DNA from: Symbiodinium natans
Taxonomy: Eukaryota > Sar > Dinophyceae > Suessiales > Symbiodiniaceae
Assembly (NCBI GenBank): GCA_905221605.1
Contig: CAJNDS010000014.1
Location: 637,920-701,919, forward strand
Direction of reading: 5' to 3'
DNA: 64,000 nucleotides
The position numbers and the translations under genes were made by a program. Position 1 is the stretch's first letter. Every line of letters begins with the position of its first letter. Positions 1 through 9,978 of this stretch are shown in pieces. The notes beneath the pieces were generated by a model. The model saw only the letters and a list, made by a program, of their open reading frames with translations, had not been told where the DNA came from and searched no databases.

Positions 1-255
1 CCTCCCTCGTTCGCTGGCCTATTGCCCGTGTTGAGGTCTGCTGGGGGCTCTTGGTCCCTTGGGTCCTGCTCCTCGCCTGGGGCAGGCTCCTGGCTGGTTT
101 CGGAGGTATCCCCTCCTGAGCTCTGGGCTTGGTCCCAGTCTCGGGTGGCCCCCCACCAGCTGGAGGACCACCCTCCGGACCAGTGCTCTTCCCCCCATTG
201 CTGCCATCCTTCCCACTCTTCGTGCCCCCATCCAGGGTGGGCAGCACGTTTGGCT
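1..255 (-). repeat. Inverted, truncated copy of the Trp-rich gene segment
   Basis: This block is the reverse complement of about 1024-1279, with only a few mismatches seen by eye (for example near 189 and 84). It is therefore a recent inverted duplication of the Trp-rich part of the gene at 582-2078. The copy runs off the left edge of the window, so its full length is unknown. Similarity stops at about 255, where AACCCAGGTTC-type repeats begin. Open frames on either strand here are shadows of the duplicated coding segment and not a separate gene. Confidence 0.85.
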
Positions 256-261
256 AACAAC

Positions 262-445
262 TGGGTTCAACTTGGGTTCAACCCGGGTTCAACCATGTTC
301 AACCCAGGTTCAACCCAGGTTCAACCCGATTCAACCTAAGTTGAACTTGGATTCAACAAACCTGGGTTTAACCCAGGTTTAAACCCAGGTTTAGAGAACC
401 CCAGAACAACTCACACCCTTCAATTAGTTCGAACCCAGGTTGAAC
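262..445. repeat. Short palindromic tandem repeat (AACCCAGGTTC type)
   Basis: About a dozen variants of GGTTCAACCCA or GGTTTAAACCCA follow each other at 10-12 bp spacing. Many units are self-complementary (TTGAACCCAGGTTCAA type). A shorter block of the same motif is found at 2582-2613, beyond the gene, so the motif brackets the 582-2078 unit on both sides. Confidence 0.75.
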
Positions 446-450
446 CCAGG

Positions 451-470
451 TTCGAACTCCATTTAAAAGG
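451..470 (+). repeat. Left copy of a 20-bp direct repeat
   Basis: TTCGAACTCCATTTAAAAGG occurs here and, with one extra T, at 2553-2573. The two copies flank a unit of about 2.1 kb that contains the decayed gene. They could be the edges of a transposed or retroposed cassette, or shared promoter-like sequence; the window does not decide. Confidence 0.6.
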
Positions 471-581
471 ACTCCCGGTGTAAGTCGCTTTTCAAGCCAG
501 AAGCAGCAAATCCCATCCGCAGCCTTTTTCAGCCAGCACAGGCAGTCAGGCCAGTAGAAGGGCCCAACCCCTCCGTGCGCA

Positions 582-2078
582 ATGGCGGAAATGAAGCAGG
601 AGGACCTGCCCTCCCAGGGCCAGGAGGCCCAGGAAGCCCCAATGAAGAGTGAAGAGGAAAAGCCGGAGGGTGGGGCCTCCCCGGAGCCAAAGGCTCTACA
701 CCACCCCGCTACACTCAGGAGGGGCTACCCTCCCAAGCCAATGCCTCCTACGCAGCCCCTGCCGGGACCAGGGAGGAAGGCAACCAGGAACTGCCACCCG
801 CACCACCGGCCGGGGAGGGGCAGCCTCCGGAGGTAGAGGCTTGGGAGAATAGAAAGAGGGAGGTTGCAAGGGAGAGTACCTGCTCGAGCGCAGGACCCCG
901 GCACAGAGGTTTGTAGACGACTACACCCTGAAGCGGCAAAGAAACAGGCCGGGAAGAAAGCCAGGGCCCAGAGGCAGCAGGCTGTCTCCGAAGCAGCCCA
1001 AAGGGTCCCGCCCATGCCACCGCCAGCCAAACGTGCTGCCCACCCTGGATGGGGGCACGAAGAGTGGGAAGGATGGCAGCAATGGGGGGACGAGCACTGG
1101 TCCGGAGGGTGGTCCTCCAGCTGGTGGGGGGCCACCCGAGACTGGGACCAAGCCCAGAGCTCAGGAGGGGATACCTCCGAAACCAGCCAGGAGCCGGCCC
1201 CAGGCGAGGAGCAGGACCCAAGGGACCAAGAGCCCCCGGCAGACCTCAACACGGGCAATAGGCCAGCGAACGAGGGAGGTAACCTCATCCTCCGAGCAAG
1301 CAGCCGAGGTCGAGGCAATGGCCTAGCAAACCAGATGCCCGACCGGGCCTCCTATGAGGTCCAGGGCAAAACCCGGTTCCTGACCATGCTTGCTCGGGGG
1401 GGGTCAAGGGTGTGCTACACCCTTGACCGGGAACCGCGCTGGGTCCTGAAGGTGGGCCCCCAAGAGGTGTCCCTAGATTCCTGGCCGCAGGTCTGCCGGC
1501 GGTTCACCCTCCAGGTCGAGGTTCCTGGGATCCCGGCCCAGGACCTGAGGGCCTTCACAGTTGAGCGGATGGTGGCCCCCATCCGCCCAACACCGGACGG
1601 TTCATTCCTCCAGATGTGCATTATGTTGTGCTTCTGGTCAGGACTACGCCTTCCGGAGGGGTACCTCCATCCCCGGGATCAAGGGGAGCATAACTGGGGG
1701 TACTTGGGAATGCCCAAGTACCACCGGTTAACGTCCCTGGACGTAGCCAACTGGGGCACAAGGGAACACTACGGTTTCCCCAGCCAAACCCGGCTCGTCT
1801 CCTTTTTCCGGTGGTTCGACCAAGACTCCCCCACCCTAAGCAACAAAGTCAGGAGGTGGGTCAGCCTCCACCATGCTAGCATCCCCATGCTGGCAAGCCT
1901 GTTGCTGTGGGAGTTAAAGAACATGGACATGGTGTTTGTCGAGGCTCTCATTGACATGAAAGTCCTTTATGAGTTGCCCTCCCCGGACTATGGGCTAGCA
2001 CGACCCCTCGGCAACATCATGGAAGAGCCTCGCTGGGAGTTGGTCCCCCTGAGGGAGCCACCAGCTGATGCAGCCTAG
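582..2078 (+). pseudogene. Decayed gene: Trp-rich N-terminus, possible kinase-like C-terminus
   Basis: The product is unrecognised. An ATG at 582 opens a short frame that stops at 834. Protein-like sequence then continues in other frames: a Glu-rich stretch ending VEAWENRKREVARE around 830-880, and a block containing RFVDDYTLKRQ around 915-945. The frame is then open to the stop at 2076-2078. About two frameshifts are needed to join the parts, so I call it a pseudogene, although introns or sequence errors are alternatives. The 3' frame has a Trp-rich segment (HPGWGHEEWEGWQQWGDEHW, about 1036-1095), then a domain of roughly 230 residues. That domain contains SRVCYTLDREPRWVLKV, HPRDQGEHNWG and TSLDVANWG, which could correspond to the ATP-binding lysine, catalytic-loop Asp/Asn and metal-binding Asp of a very divergent protein kinase. 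The kinase reading is weak inference. Part of the gene is duplicated in inverted orientation at 1-255. Confidence 0.5.
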
Positions 2079-2084
2079 GAGGTT

Positions 2085-2441
2085 GCATCCTCCCAGCGAG
2101 GAAAGGCAAGAGGTACCATCCTCGCTACCGGAGCGGAACCCTGGCCGCCTCCCTCTGTCAGCCTGCACCAAGTGCATCAAAGGCTTTGAGGGACCTTTTG
2201 TCAGGAGGTTCCTAACCTCTCGGGAGGTACCAGCCTCTGGTAGCATCCCAAAGAGGATGAAAGCAGAGGTTCATCCTCGCTGCCAGAGAGCACCCCCGGC
2301 CCCCCCCTCACGGTTTTGCAACCCCTTGCACCGAAACCTGAGGTGGTTTTCGCCAGGAGGTTCAATCCTCTCCCCTGAGGTAAAACCTCTGGTAGCATCC
2401 CAAAGTGGATGGTAGCCTAGGAGGAGGTTGCTTTCCTCCCC
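2085..2441. repeat. Cluster of small hairpins (AGGT-N-CCT type)
   Basis: Directly after the stop of the decayed gene there are about eight short self-complementary motifs such as GGAGGTTGCATCCTCC, AGGAGGTTCAATCCTCT and GGAGGAGGTTGCTTTCCTCC. A longer phrase, CTCTGGTAGCATCCCAAAG followed by A/T-GGATG, occurs twice (about 2234 and 2390). No open frame of note is present. The cluster may be a 3' UTR or the end of a mobile cassette. Confidence 0.6.
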
Positions 2442-2552
2442 CTGTACCATAGGGCCAAGAGGGCCATCAGTAGTGCCAGTACAGAGGCACGGTTTTCACA
2501 ACCCAAACACCAAGACGGTGGATCGCATTTGTTCGCGCAACTCGAAAAAAAA

Positions 2553-2613
2553 TTCGAACTCCATTTTAAAAGGAAAAGAGTTTGAACCTGGGTTGAACCC
2601 AGGTTCGAACCCT
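2553..2613 (+). repeat. Right copy of the 20-bp direct repeat plus AACCCAGGTTC block
   Basis: This holds the second copy of the repeat at 451-470, with one added T (2553-2573). It is followed by GGGTTGAACCCAGGTTCGAACCC, the same motif family as 262-445. Together they close the bracket around the decayed gene. Confidence 0.6.
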
Positions 2614-4122
2614 CCCCGCCCCGGACCTTAGTGCAGGCGCCAGCACGGCTTCTGGTTCGCCACGCTCGTTGCTGCTCCCTGCCTTTCCGATAATTCTGAC
2701 ACTGCCCAACTTCTTCGTGAGAAGAACCCACCTGCTCCTTGGTCGGCTTGGATCCGCCTTCTTGGGCCGGTCCGGACATTGCTTTTGTTTCGACGTGGCT
2801 GGACTTTCAGATGCCTTCAACACCATCGACAGAGCTTTTCTGCGCCTACTTCCGCCTGCCTGGTCTGGCTCCCGCTGGGTGCTACGACCGACACTTCATG
2901 CTCTTCCATGGTTTGCCTTTAACCTTTAAGGCTGTCGTGCAGCAAAGTCACCCCCTTGGCCCGCTGCTCTTCGCCCTCCACAAGGCCACCAGCCCTAACT
3001 CCTCTTCGCAAGCTTCGACAACAAGGTCTCACGGGTAGCCACCCCGCCACCGCCCCTTGCAGAGATGCGTCACGGACGCCTTGTGTTGCGTACACAGCAA
3101 AGTGACCTGTCCCAGCTGGGTCACAGAAACTCCAAGGTTCGCCGTCTGCCAACTCCAAGCCACGTTTTTTTTTTTTTGGACTGACGCCTCTTTACTACAT
3201 CAGCAGCACAGTAGGCCGTTCTTGTGGGTCGAAAGGACATCTACTTTGAGAGCCAAACTGTACAAGCCAGCGAGTGAAAAAGAAGTCGTGACTACAAAGA
3301 AGCAACCGCTAACGCAGAGGCCCTTATTGCAAGACAACTTATCGCAAGACCAGCGAGGTGAGACCAATGCAAACAAGAACCTACCGGCACCAATCACTCA
3401 GCTGCCCGTCACCCATAGCAATGCTGCGCCACGTCTGGTACAGACATTAAGCGAAAGTATGGGTAGGCCGTAAGGCAAGGAACCTCCGTCACCTAAACTG
3501 CTCAACGCGTCCGTAGAGACAGTCCCCACACAAGCGCCAGGGCCGTAGCAATAGCACTCAGGACTCTTTTTTGGGTTGGCAAGGAAGTTCAAGCACACTG
3601 AAAACAGGCGCAATGCACACAGAGCGCCAGAAGAGGCGCCCCCTCCCCCCCCGGCGAGCGGGGGCTGGCAAGGGGCTGGTGTGGCTACACGAGGCTGCCG
3701 TCGGCGCTGTGTGAGTCCGGGCGTCCTCACATAGCTATTAGGGGAGTACCCTATTTGGAGGCTCCTTGTGTTTGCGCCGAAAGTTTTGAGGCTCGACCTC
3801 ATGACCATAGGGCGGGCCTGAAGCGCTGCTTGCAGGAGGCCAAATTCTTACAGCCCCGCGCAGCGGCCGATTTTTGAGACGGCACAAGAGCCCCAAAGGC
3901 TGCTGGCTGGCACTTGGCTCATGTACTTCCCAGGTACCGGGAGCCTATCGGCTTGGCATGCTTAGCCTGGTGCAGTTTAAGGTCCCCAAGGCTGCTTAAC
4001 GGTCTGCAGCCAACCGCGCGTCAAGTGTGAGAGTCAAGGGGCCTTAAAACTCGGAGCCCCGCGCAGCGGCCGATTTTTTTGTGGAGAGCACTTCAAGCAG
4101 GTTTACCCCGTGACTACACCTG
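2614..4122. other. Non-genic stretch with small repeats
   Basis: No convincing gene is seen; the open frames lack family features. Contents include a T run at about 3166-3178, a 57-bp segment at 3182-3238 whose inverse lies at 10891-10947, and a direct repeat GCCCCGCGCAGCGGCCGATTTTT at about 3854 and 4057. The rest is unique sequence in which I recognise nothing. Confidence 0.5.
3182..3238 (+). repeat. Left half of a distant inverted repeat
   Basis: CCTCTTTACTACATCAGCAGCACAGTAGGCCGTTCTTGTGGGTC here matches, as reverse complement, the sequence at about 10891-10937 with about one mismatch. The pair brackets the whole 3.2-10.9 kb repeat region, including the large inverted repeat. Confidence 0.7.
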
Positions 4123-4149
4123 ATGCGGGACCCACAGCAAAGTGCTAGG

Positions 4150-4510
4150 CCAAGTCACTTCTGGGCCTGCTGGAGAAGGTTGAAGCAGCAGTGCTTCACA
4201 TCTGCTGGCGAAGGCTCCGGCAGCCGTTTGCGGGGCCTAATCACTTCTGGGCCTTCTGGAGAAGTTTTAGGCAGCAGTTTAAGAGGTCTACTCACTGCTG
4301 GGCCTTCCGGAGAAGTTTTAGGCAGCCGTTTGAGAGGCCTAATCACTGCTGAGCCTTCCAGGGAAGGTTGAGGCAGCAGTTTGAAAAGCCTAATCACTTC
4401 TGGGCCTTCAGGCAACCGTTGGGACAGCAGTTTGAGAGGCCTAATCATTTCTGGGCCTTCAGAAGATGTTTGAGGCATCAGTTTGAGAGGTCTACCCACT
4501 GCTGGGGTAC
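4150..4510. repeat. 51-bp minisatellite
   Basis: About seven imperfect copies of a 51-bp unit (GGCAGCAGTTTGAGAGGCCTAA... TCACTGCTGGGCCTTC... GAAGTTTTA). For example, GAAGTTTTAGGCAGC recurs at 4261 and 4312. The period is 17 codons, so frames remain open on both strands (RLRGLITSGPSGEVL-type repeats on plus). I see no domain or start context that argues for a real protein. Confidence 0.8.
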
Positions 4511-4675
4511 TCGCAGGTCGAAGCCGCTTTTTCTAGTCTTCCGCTACAAGGCATGGGGTTCTTGGCCGAGCCGTGCCACAACAAAAACACATATTCAAGC
4601 CAAAAACATGCTACTGTACGTGATTGCGTGGCAAAAAGTCTCCAATGAAAAACAAAAACAAAACAACACTTTTTT

Positions 4676-4850
4676 TGGGGGGTGGAATTTAAATAAAATC
4701 CCTTCTCTCCTTGATTTTTCGAATAACGAAATACAAAAAACAAAAAAAATCGAGGGACGTAGAATTTAGAATAACTTCCCTTCTCTTCTTCTTGGATTTT
4801 TCGAATAATGAAATACAAAAAAAACAAAAAAGATTTGGAGGTGGAATTTA
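4676..4850. repeat. A-rich tandem repeat of about 80 bp
   Basis: Two to three degenerate copies of a unit carrying GGTGGAATTTA, CCCTTCTCTTCTT, GATTTTTCGAATAA and GAAATACAAAAAACAAAAAA. No coding potential is seen. It lies immediately outside the left arm of the large inverted repeat. Confidence 0.7.
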
Positions 4851-4910
4851 GCAAAGAAGCTTTTGCAACGCTGAATTTGGCGTTGGAACTGATGTCAAGA
4901 ACCTTCGTTA

Positions 4911-6322
4911 ACTCATTTTTGGTGTCTCTTGCACATTGTGCAGTACGGACAGCTTCGCACAAGGTATCTGCACTATGTTGCAAGTGGGAATCAGTTTGAG
5001 ATCAATGTTTATCTTTTGAACGCCGTGCATCATTCTCAACTGGTCCAAACTGCACTCGTCAGGCCCCCCCGGCCGAGGACACTTTCTGTTGCTTGTGTTG
5101 ATTTTGCTGTTGTGGACGGGGAAGGTGGGTGATGTTTGTTTGTGCGCTTCCCTTGGTCAGTGAGAGCGAGAACGCCAAGGAAGTGCTTTGCGCATTGCGC
5201 TGGCCTTTGCTAGTAAGAGCGAGAACGCAGCAAAGGTTAGGCCTTTGAACAACTGCCCTACACCCAGCAGCAAGCCTGCCTCTCCCACCCGTGGCAGTGG
5301 AGCTTAGTAAAGTGTCACGCCCCCTCGCTAGTACGAGCCTTGCCGCCAGGTACCCGCACATGCGCAGACTGGTGTTGATTTTGCTGTTGTGGACGGGGAA
5401 GGTGGGTGTTTGTTTGTTTGTGCGCTTCCCTTGGTTAGTAAGAGCGAGAACACCAAGGGTGCTTTACGCATTGTGCTGGCCTTTGTCTGCTAGTAAGAGC
5501 GAGAACGCAGCAAAGGTTAGGCCTTTGATGCATCCAGTTCGCGTGCGGTGGCTGTGCTGCTTGCTGTGTGGCTATACCAGCCACTGCATGCGTGAGGGCT
5601 GTGCTGCTCACTGTGTGGCTTACACCCGCCCTTTGCCTGTTGATGCGAATAACTGCCCTACACCCAGCAGCAAGCCTGCCTCTCCCACCCGTGCAGCGTA
5701 TCAACTCTTTGCAACAGTGGAGTGCGCTTAGTGCAATTGCCACGCCCCCTAGCTAGTACGAGCCTTGCCACCAGGTGCCTGCACATGCACAGGCTCGAGG
5801 TGCACAGACCCGTCCGGGGCAGTGCCTGCACATGCACAGGCTCAAGCCAGATGTTGGATTTAGCTTGGACGGACTTGCCCCGTACCTCTATTAAAGAAAC
5901 TTCTTTGGCAGCACAACTTCAAAATACTGTGCACAGGCCCCTCCGGGTCAGGCGTGCTTTGCAGGTGCCAGCAAAAGCACAGGCTCAAGGTGCACAGACC
6001 CTTCCGGGTCAGGCGTGCTTGCAGGTGCCCGCACAGGCTCAAGGTGCACAGACCCCTCCAGGTCAGGCGTGCTTGCAGTGCCTGCAAATGCACAGGCTCA
6101 AGGTGCACAGGCATTCCGGGTCAGGCGTGCTTGCAGGTGCCCGCACATGCGCAGGCGTGCTCGCAAGTGTCCGCAAATGTACAGGTTCAAGCTGTACAGG
6201 CCCTTCCTGGTCAGGCGTGTTTGCAGGTGCCCGCGCACAGGCTCAAGGTGCACAGGCTCGAGGTGCCCAGGTCCATGCCCAGGTTCTGTCGGGCACTTTC
6301 CTCTAGCGTGCCAGGCGGGTTA
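4911..6322 (+). repeat. Left arm of a large inverted repeat
   Basis: The arm matches the reverse complement of about 6815-8382. Anchors include AACTCATTTTTGGTGTCTCT at the outer end (against 8353-8382), the CTCTCCCACCCGTG and GGACGGGGAAGGTGGGTG blocks, a GCATGCGTGAGGGCTGTGCTGCT block, and GGGCACTTTCC...CTAGCGTGCCAGGCGGGTT at the inner end (against 6815-6850). Within the arm, some segments are themselves duplicated (5103-5290 and 5380-5530 share the GGACGGGGAAGGTGGGTG... AAAGGTTAGGCCTTTG order). No intact gene is seen; short frames reflect the repeats. Confidence 0.85.
5930..6270 (-). repeat. 60-bp minisatellite, left block
   Basis: About six copies of a 54-60 bp unit (CAGGCTCAAGGTGCACAG / CCCTTCCGGGTCAGGCGTG / CTTGCAGGTGCCCGCA). 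It is the inverse of the block at 6850-7440. Units differ by small indels, so frames are interrupted here more than in the right block. Confidence 0.85.
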
Positions 6323-6814
6323 GCGATGACGCGCTTGTGGCAAGGAGTGCCCCCGCCAGGCACTCCTCCAGCATGAACAGGCTTGTTCCTGCCATTTGTT
6401 CCAGGCACTTTTCCAGCAGAAACCGGACGATGCCTCCGCCCTATGCTGCGACTAGCATTGTCACAAGGGTGAGGGGCAGACCAGAAACCTAAGCAGCAAA
6501 CCAAGCCCTAAATGCAGACTCCTACACACCCGCCGGCTGCCACCACGCACAGAGCTGCACACAGACGAGCCCGCCAGGCAGATCAACAAGACGCCCGCAG
6601 CGCCAGGTGCATATCGACAAGTGGATGTAAGGGAGCATTTTGAGGAAAGGGAATGCAACTAAAGGACAGTTCAACACTACACCCAGCACGCTTGCAAAAA
6701 CGCAGGACAACGTGTAGAGTTGCGTCTCACACAGCCGCATGAATTGCGACTCACACAGACGCATGAGGTTTGCGCAGTGTGTGCAAAACGACAGTGTTGA
6801 GGCTGCACCCCAAC
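6323..6814. other. Spacer between the inverted arms
   Basis: About 490 bp of unique sequence separates the two arms and would form the loop of the foldback. No gene is recognised. A short phrase is repeated with variation (AGCCGCATGAATTGCGACTCACACAGACGCATGAGG, 6733-6768). Confidence 0.6.
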
Positions 6815-8382
6815 CCGCCTGGCACGCTAGGGGAAAGTGCCCGACAGGACCTGGGCATGGACCTGGGCACCTCGAGCCTGTGCACCTTGAGCCTGTGCAT
6901 GCGCGGGCACCTGCAAACACGCCTGACCAGGAAGGGCCTGGGCAGCTTGCACCTGTACATTTGCGGACACTTGCGAGCACGCCTGACCCGGAAGGGCCTG
7001 AGTGTGTTGGCACCTGCGAGCACGCCTGACCCGGAAGGGCCTGTGCCCCTTGAGCCTGCGCCTTTGCTGGCACCTGTAAGCACGCCTGACCCGGAAGAGC
7101 CTGTGCACCTTGAGCCTGCGCATGCGCGGGCACCTGCAAGCACGTCTGACCTGGAAGAGCCTGTGCACCTTGAGCCTGTGCATTTGCAGGCACCTGCAAG
7201 CACGCCTGACCCGGAGGGGCCTGTGCACCTTGAGCCTGTGCGGGCACCTGCAAGCACGCCTGACCCGGAAGGGTCTGTGCACCTTGAGCCTGTGCTTTTG
7301 CTGGCACCTGCAAGCACGCCTGACCCGGAGGGGCCTGTGCACCTTGAGCCTGTGCATGTGCAGGCACCTACAGCCACGCCTGTCCCGGACGGGCCTGTGC
7401 ACCTCGAGCCTGTGCATGTGCGGGCACCTGGTGGTAAGGCTCGTACTAGCTAGGGGGCGTGGCAATTGCACTAAGCGCACTCCACTGTTGCAAAGAGTTG
7501 ATACGCTGCACGGGTGGGAGAGGCAGGCTTGCTGCTGGGTGTAGGGTAGTTATTCGCATCAACAGGCAAAGGGCTGGTGTAAGCCACACAGTGAGCAGCA
7601 CAGCCCTCACGCATGCAGTGGCTGGTATAGCCACACAGCAAGCAGCACAGCCACCGCACGCGAACTGGATGCATCAAAGGCCTAACCTTTGCTGCGTTCT
7701 CGCTCTTACTAGCAGACAAAGGCCAGCGCAATACGCAAAGCACTTCCTTGGCGTTCTCGCTCTTACTAACCAAGGGAAGCGCACAAACAAACAAACACCC
7801 ACCTTCCCCGTCCACGACGGCAAATCAACACCAGTCTGCGCATGTGCGGGTACCTGGCGGCAAGGCTCGTACTAGCTAGGGGGCGTGGCACTTGTACTAA
7901 GCGCACTCCACTGCTGCAAAGAGTTGATACGCTGCACGGGTGGGAGAGGCAGGCTTGCTGCTGGGTGTAGGGCAGTTATTCAAAGGCCTAACCTTTGCTG
8001 CGTTCTCGCTCTTACTAGCAGACAAAGGCCAGCGCAATGCGCAAAGCACTTCCTTGGCGTTCTCGCTCTTACTAACCAAGGGAAGCGCACAAACAAACAT
8101 CACCCACCTTCCCCGTCCACAACAGCAAATCAACACAAGCAACATTTAGCGCCCTCGGCCGAGTGGGCCTGACGAGTGCAGTTTGGGCCAGTCGAGAATG
8201 ATGCACGGCGTTCAAAAGATAAACATTGATCTCAAACTGCTGCAAAAACATGCTCCTATCTTCACATGCACCGCAAAGTTAAAAGGTTTGGTAAAACTAA
8301 TTCGCACTTGCAACAGAGTGCAGATACCTTACGCCGAAGCTATCCGTACTGCACAATGTACAAGAGACACCAAAAATGAGTC
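6815..8382 (-). repeat. Right arm of a large inverted repeat
   Basis: Reverse complement of 4911-6322; slightly longer because its 60-bp minisatellite has more copies. It includes a directly repeated sub-block: GGCAAGGCTCGTACTAGCTAGGGGGCGTGGCA occurs at about 7434 and 7860, each followed by the GGTGGGAGAGGCAGGCTTGC and CTAACCTTTGCTGCGTTCTC segments. No intact gene is seen. Confidence 0.85.
6850..7440 (+). repeat. 60-bp minisatellite, right block
   Basis: About ten tandem copies of a 60-bp unit (GCACCTGCAAGCACGCCTGA / CCCGGAAGGGCCTGTGCACC / TTGAGCCTGTGCATGCGCGG). The period is exactly 20 codons, so several frames on both strands stay open. Plus reads HLEPVHVQAPASTPDPEGPV-type repeats; minus reads AQAQGAQALPGQACLQVPA-type repeats. 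I cannot tell whether any frame is translated; no initiating context or flanking domain supports it. Confidence 0.85.
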
Positions 8383-8390
8383 AAACGGAA

Positions 8391-8471
8391 GGGAGCGGGC
8401 GCTCCCAACGTTTAAGAAATTAAAGGCGGAAGAGAACGAGCGTTCTCAACATCAAGGAACGGGTGTTCCCA
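8391..8471. repeat. Three consecutive short hairpins
   Basis: GGGAGCGGGCGCTCCC (8391-8406), GAGAACGAGCGTTCTC (8432-8447) and GGAACGGGTGTTCC (8456-8469) are near-perfect palindromes with different stems. Each is followed by related text (CAACGTTTAAGAAATTAAA; CCCAGCAGTTAAGGAATTAAA). They sit just outside the right arm of the large inverted repeat. Confidence 0.7.
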
Positions 8472-9978
8472 GCAGTTAAGGAATTAAATTCGATTGAAGT
8501 GACAGGACAGCTGAGGGCTCAGTTGACGTCACTTTTGAAGGTTGGGAGCGGACAGTCAGTGTGCACCGTACAAAGACTAAAGGGCAAACCAAGCTTGCGG
8601 TGTTGAAATCGCTGAAATCCAAAGCTGGATTCTTCTTGCAAGCGGGCGCTCACAAGGAACTGCGCAATGCTAAGGGGCCCCAGCTACAAAGCAAACACAG
8701 CACCAAGCTCACCTACGCCTCCAAGCTATCCCAGAGGGGGCCGCCACCCACGAGCAGGGCAGCAAGGAAGAGGCACGCTAGGGCTTGCACGCTTGAGAAT
8801 GGACAATTTTGTAAATTCCTCAACACATTAGAGCCCTCTCAGCACCAGTAGCACATCAATACATTGAAAATTTGTGGTCTGCAACCTGGAGTGGTCTGAC
8901 ATGACGGTACGTGCCAATGTTTCGTCGTGTCCATTCTTCTTGCCTCTTCCGAAACAGTCGGATTATCGATTTTGAACGTGGCTTGGAGTTGTTTCCGCAG
9001 CCTTTGGCTTAAGCCCCTTTGGCTCGTGGGTCCGCTTACTTATCCTAGGAACCCGTTCTGGGCCTGTTCAGCAAAACACAGATGCATTGTGCTTCCGGAA
9101 TGTTGGCAACGGCAAGAACAGGTCGACGAGGCTCTTGTAGGGTCTGTAACCCTGCCTGAGAGTTCGAGGCTTTGTGCACCAAGGAGCAAGTCCTCTTTTT
9201 TCGCAGTGGAGGTGAAGTATTGGAGCACATCATGTTCCCTGAATGGGATCCTTTCAGCAGAAAGTGCCAAAAGCGCAGTGTCCTTGAGCGGCCAATCGAA
9301 TTCACGGCTGAACCACAGTGTTTGGTTTTAGGGAGAAAGCGGGTGACCCTCAGCGCCAGCTCTGCAGGCAAGCAAAGGCTCACAAGTTCCAGCATCGTGT
9401 GGTGAAGACAAAGTCCCTCTTTGCAGGTCCGAGCAATCGTCTTCCCATTGAAGTGAAACTTTTGTTTGCGGGCTCATGTGGCGTGCTTAAGGCGGAGCCC
9501 TTTTTGGAAGAAGCGTGAAGTCCAGGCCCTACATGTGCGTGATTCGACTTATATGGGCAACAACGAGCGTATAGGACCTATGAAGAGTTGCTGCTGCGTC
9601 TGCCACACCAGCTTTAGGAATCAGACACCTTATTGGGCATTGCAGACACCCTTCTCCATCTGCCTAAGACCTTTCCGGCGGTCTACCTGAAAATATGACT
9701 CCATCATCACGCAGTGCTTGCGACTCTCAGGAGCGCGACAGCACATTGATCTGGCGGACATACTATTATGCCAAATACCACAGCTGGAAAAACCAGGCTG
9801 TCGGATTCTTTGGTCGGGTACGGGTTTCTGACTGCGCCCAGTCCATCTGATCTTTTCTGCTGTTGCAGATGTGCCAAAGGTCAGCAATGCCAGTTTTCCG
9901 GCTATGCTGTGTTGCTCCAACCAGACTGCTTGGTTGGGGCCGGGCTGCCTGTAGTTGTGGGCGCCGTGCGCGACCTTT
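8472..9978. other. No recognisable gene
   Basis: Unique sequence of mixed composition. Several frames of 60-130 codons overlap on both strands, but none shows a known motif, a consistent frame or exon-like boundaries. I see nothing I can name. Confidence 0.5.

Noticed and set aside
725-1318. Minus-strand frame of 197 codons over the Trp-rich gene
   Set aside because: It is the antisense shadow of the coding segment: the plus frame has the Trp-rich and domain-like sequence, and the minus frame has none.
4150-7440. CRISPR-like array
   Set aside because: The repeats are contiguous minisatellite units without unique spacers, and the window is eukaryotic.
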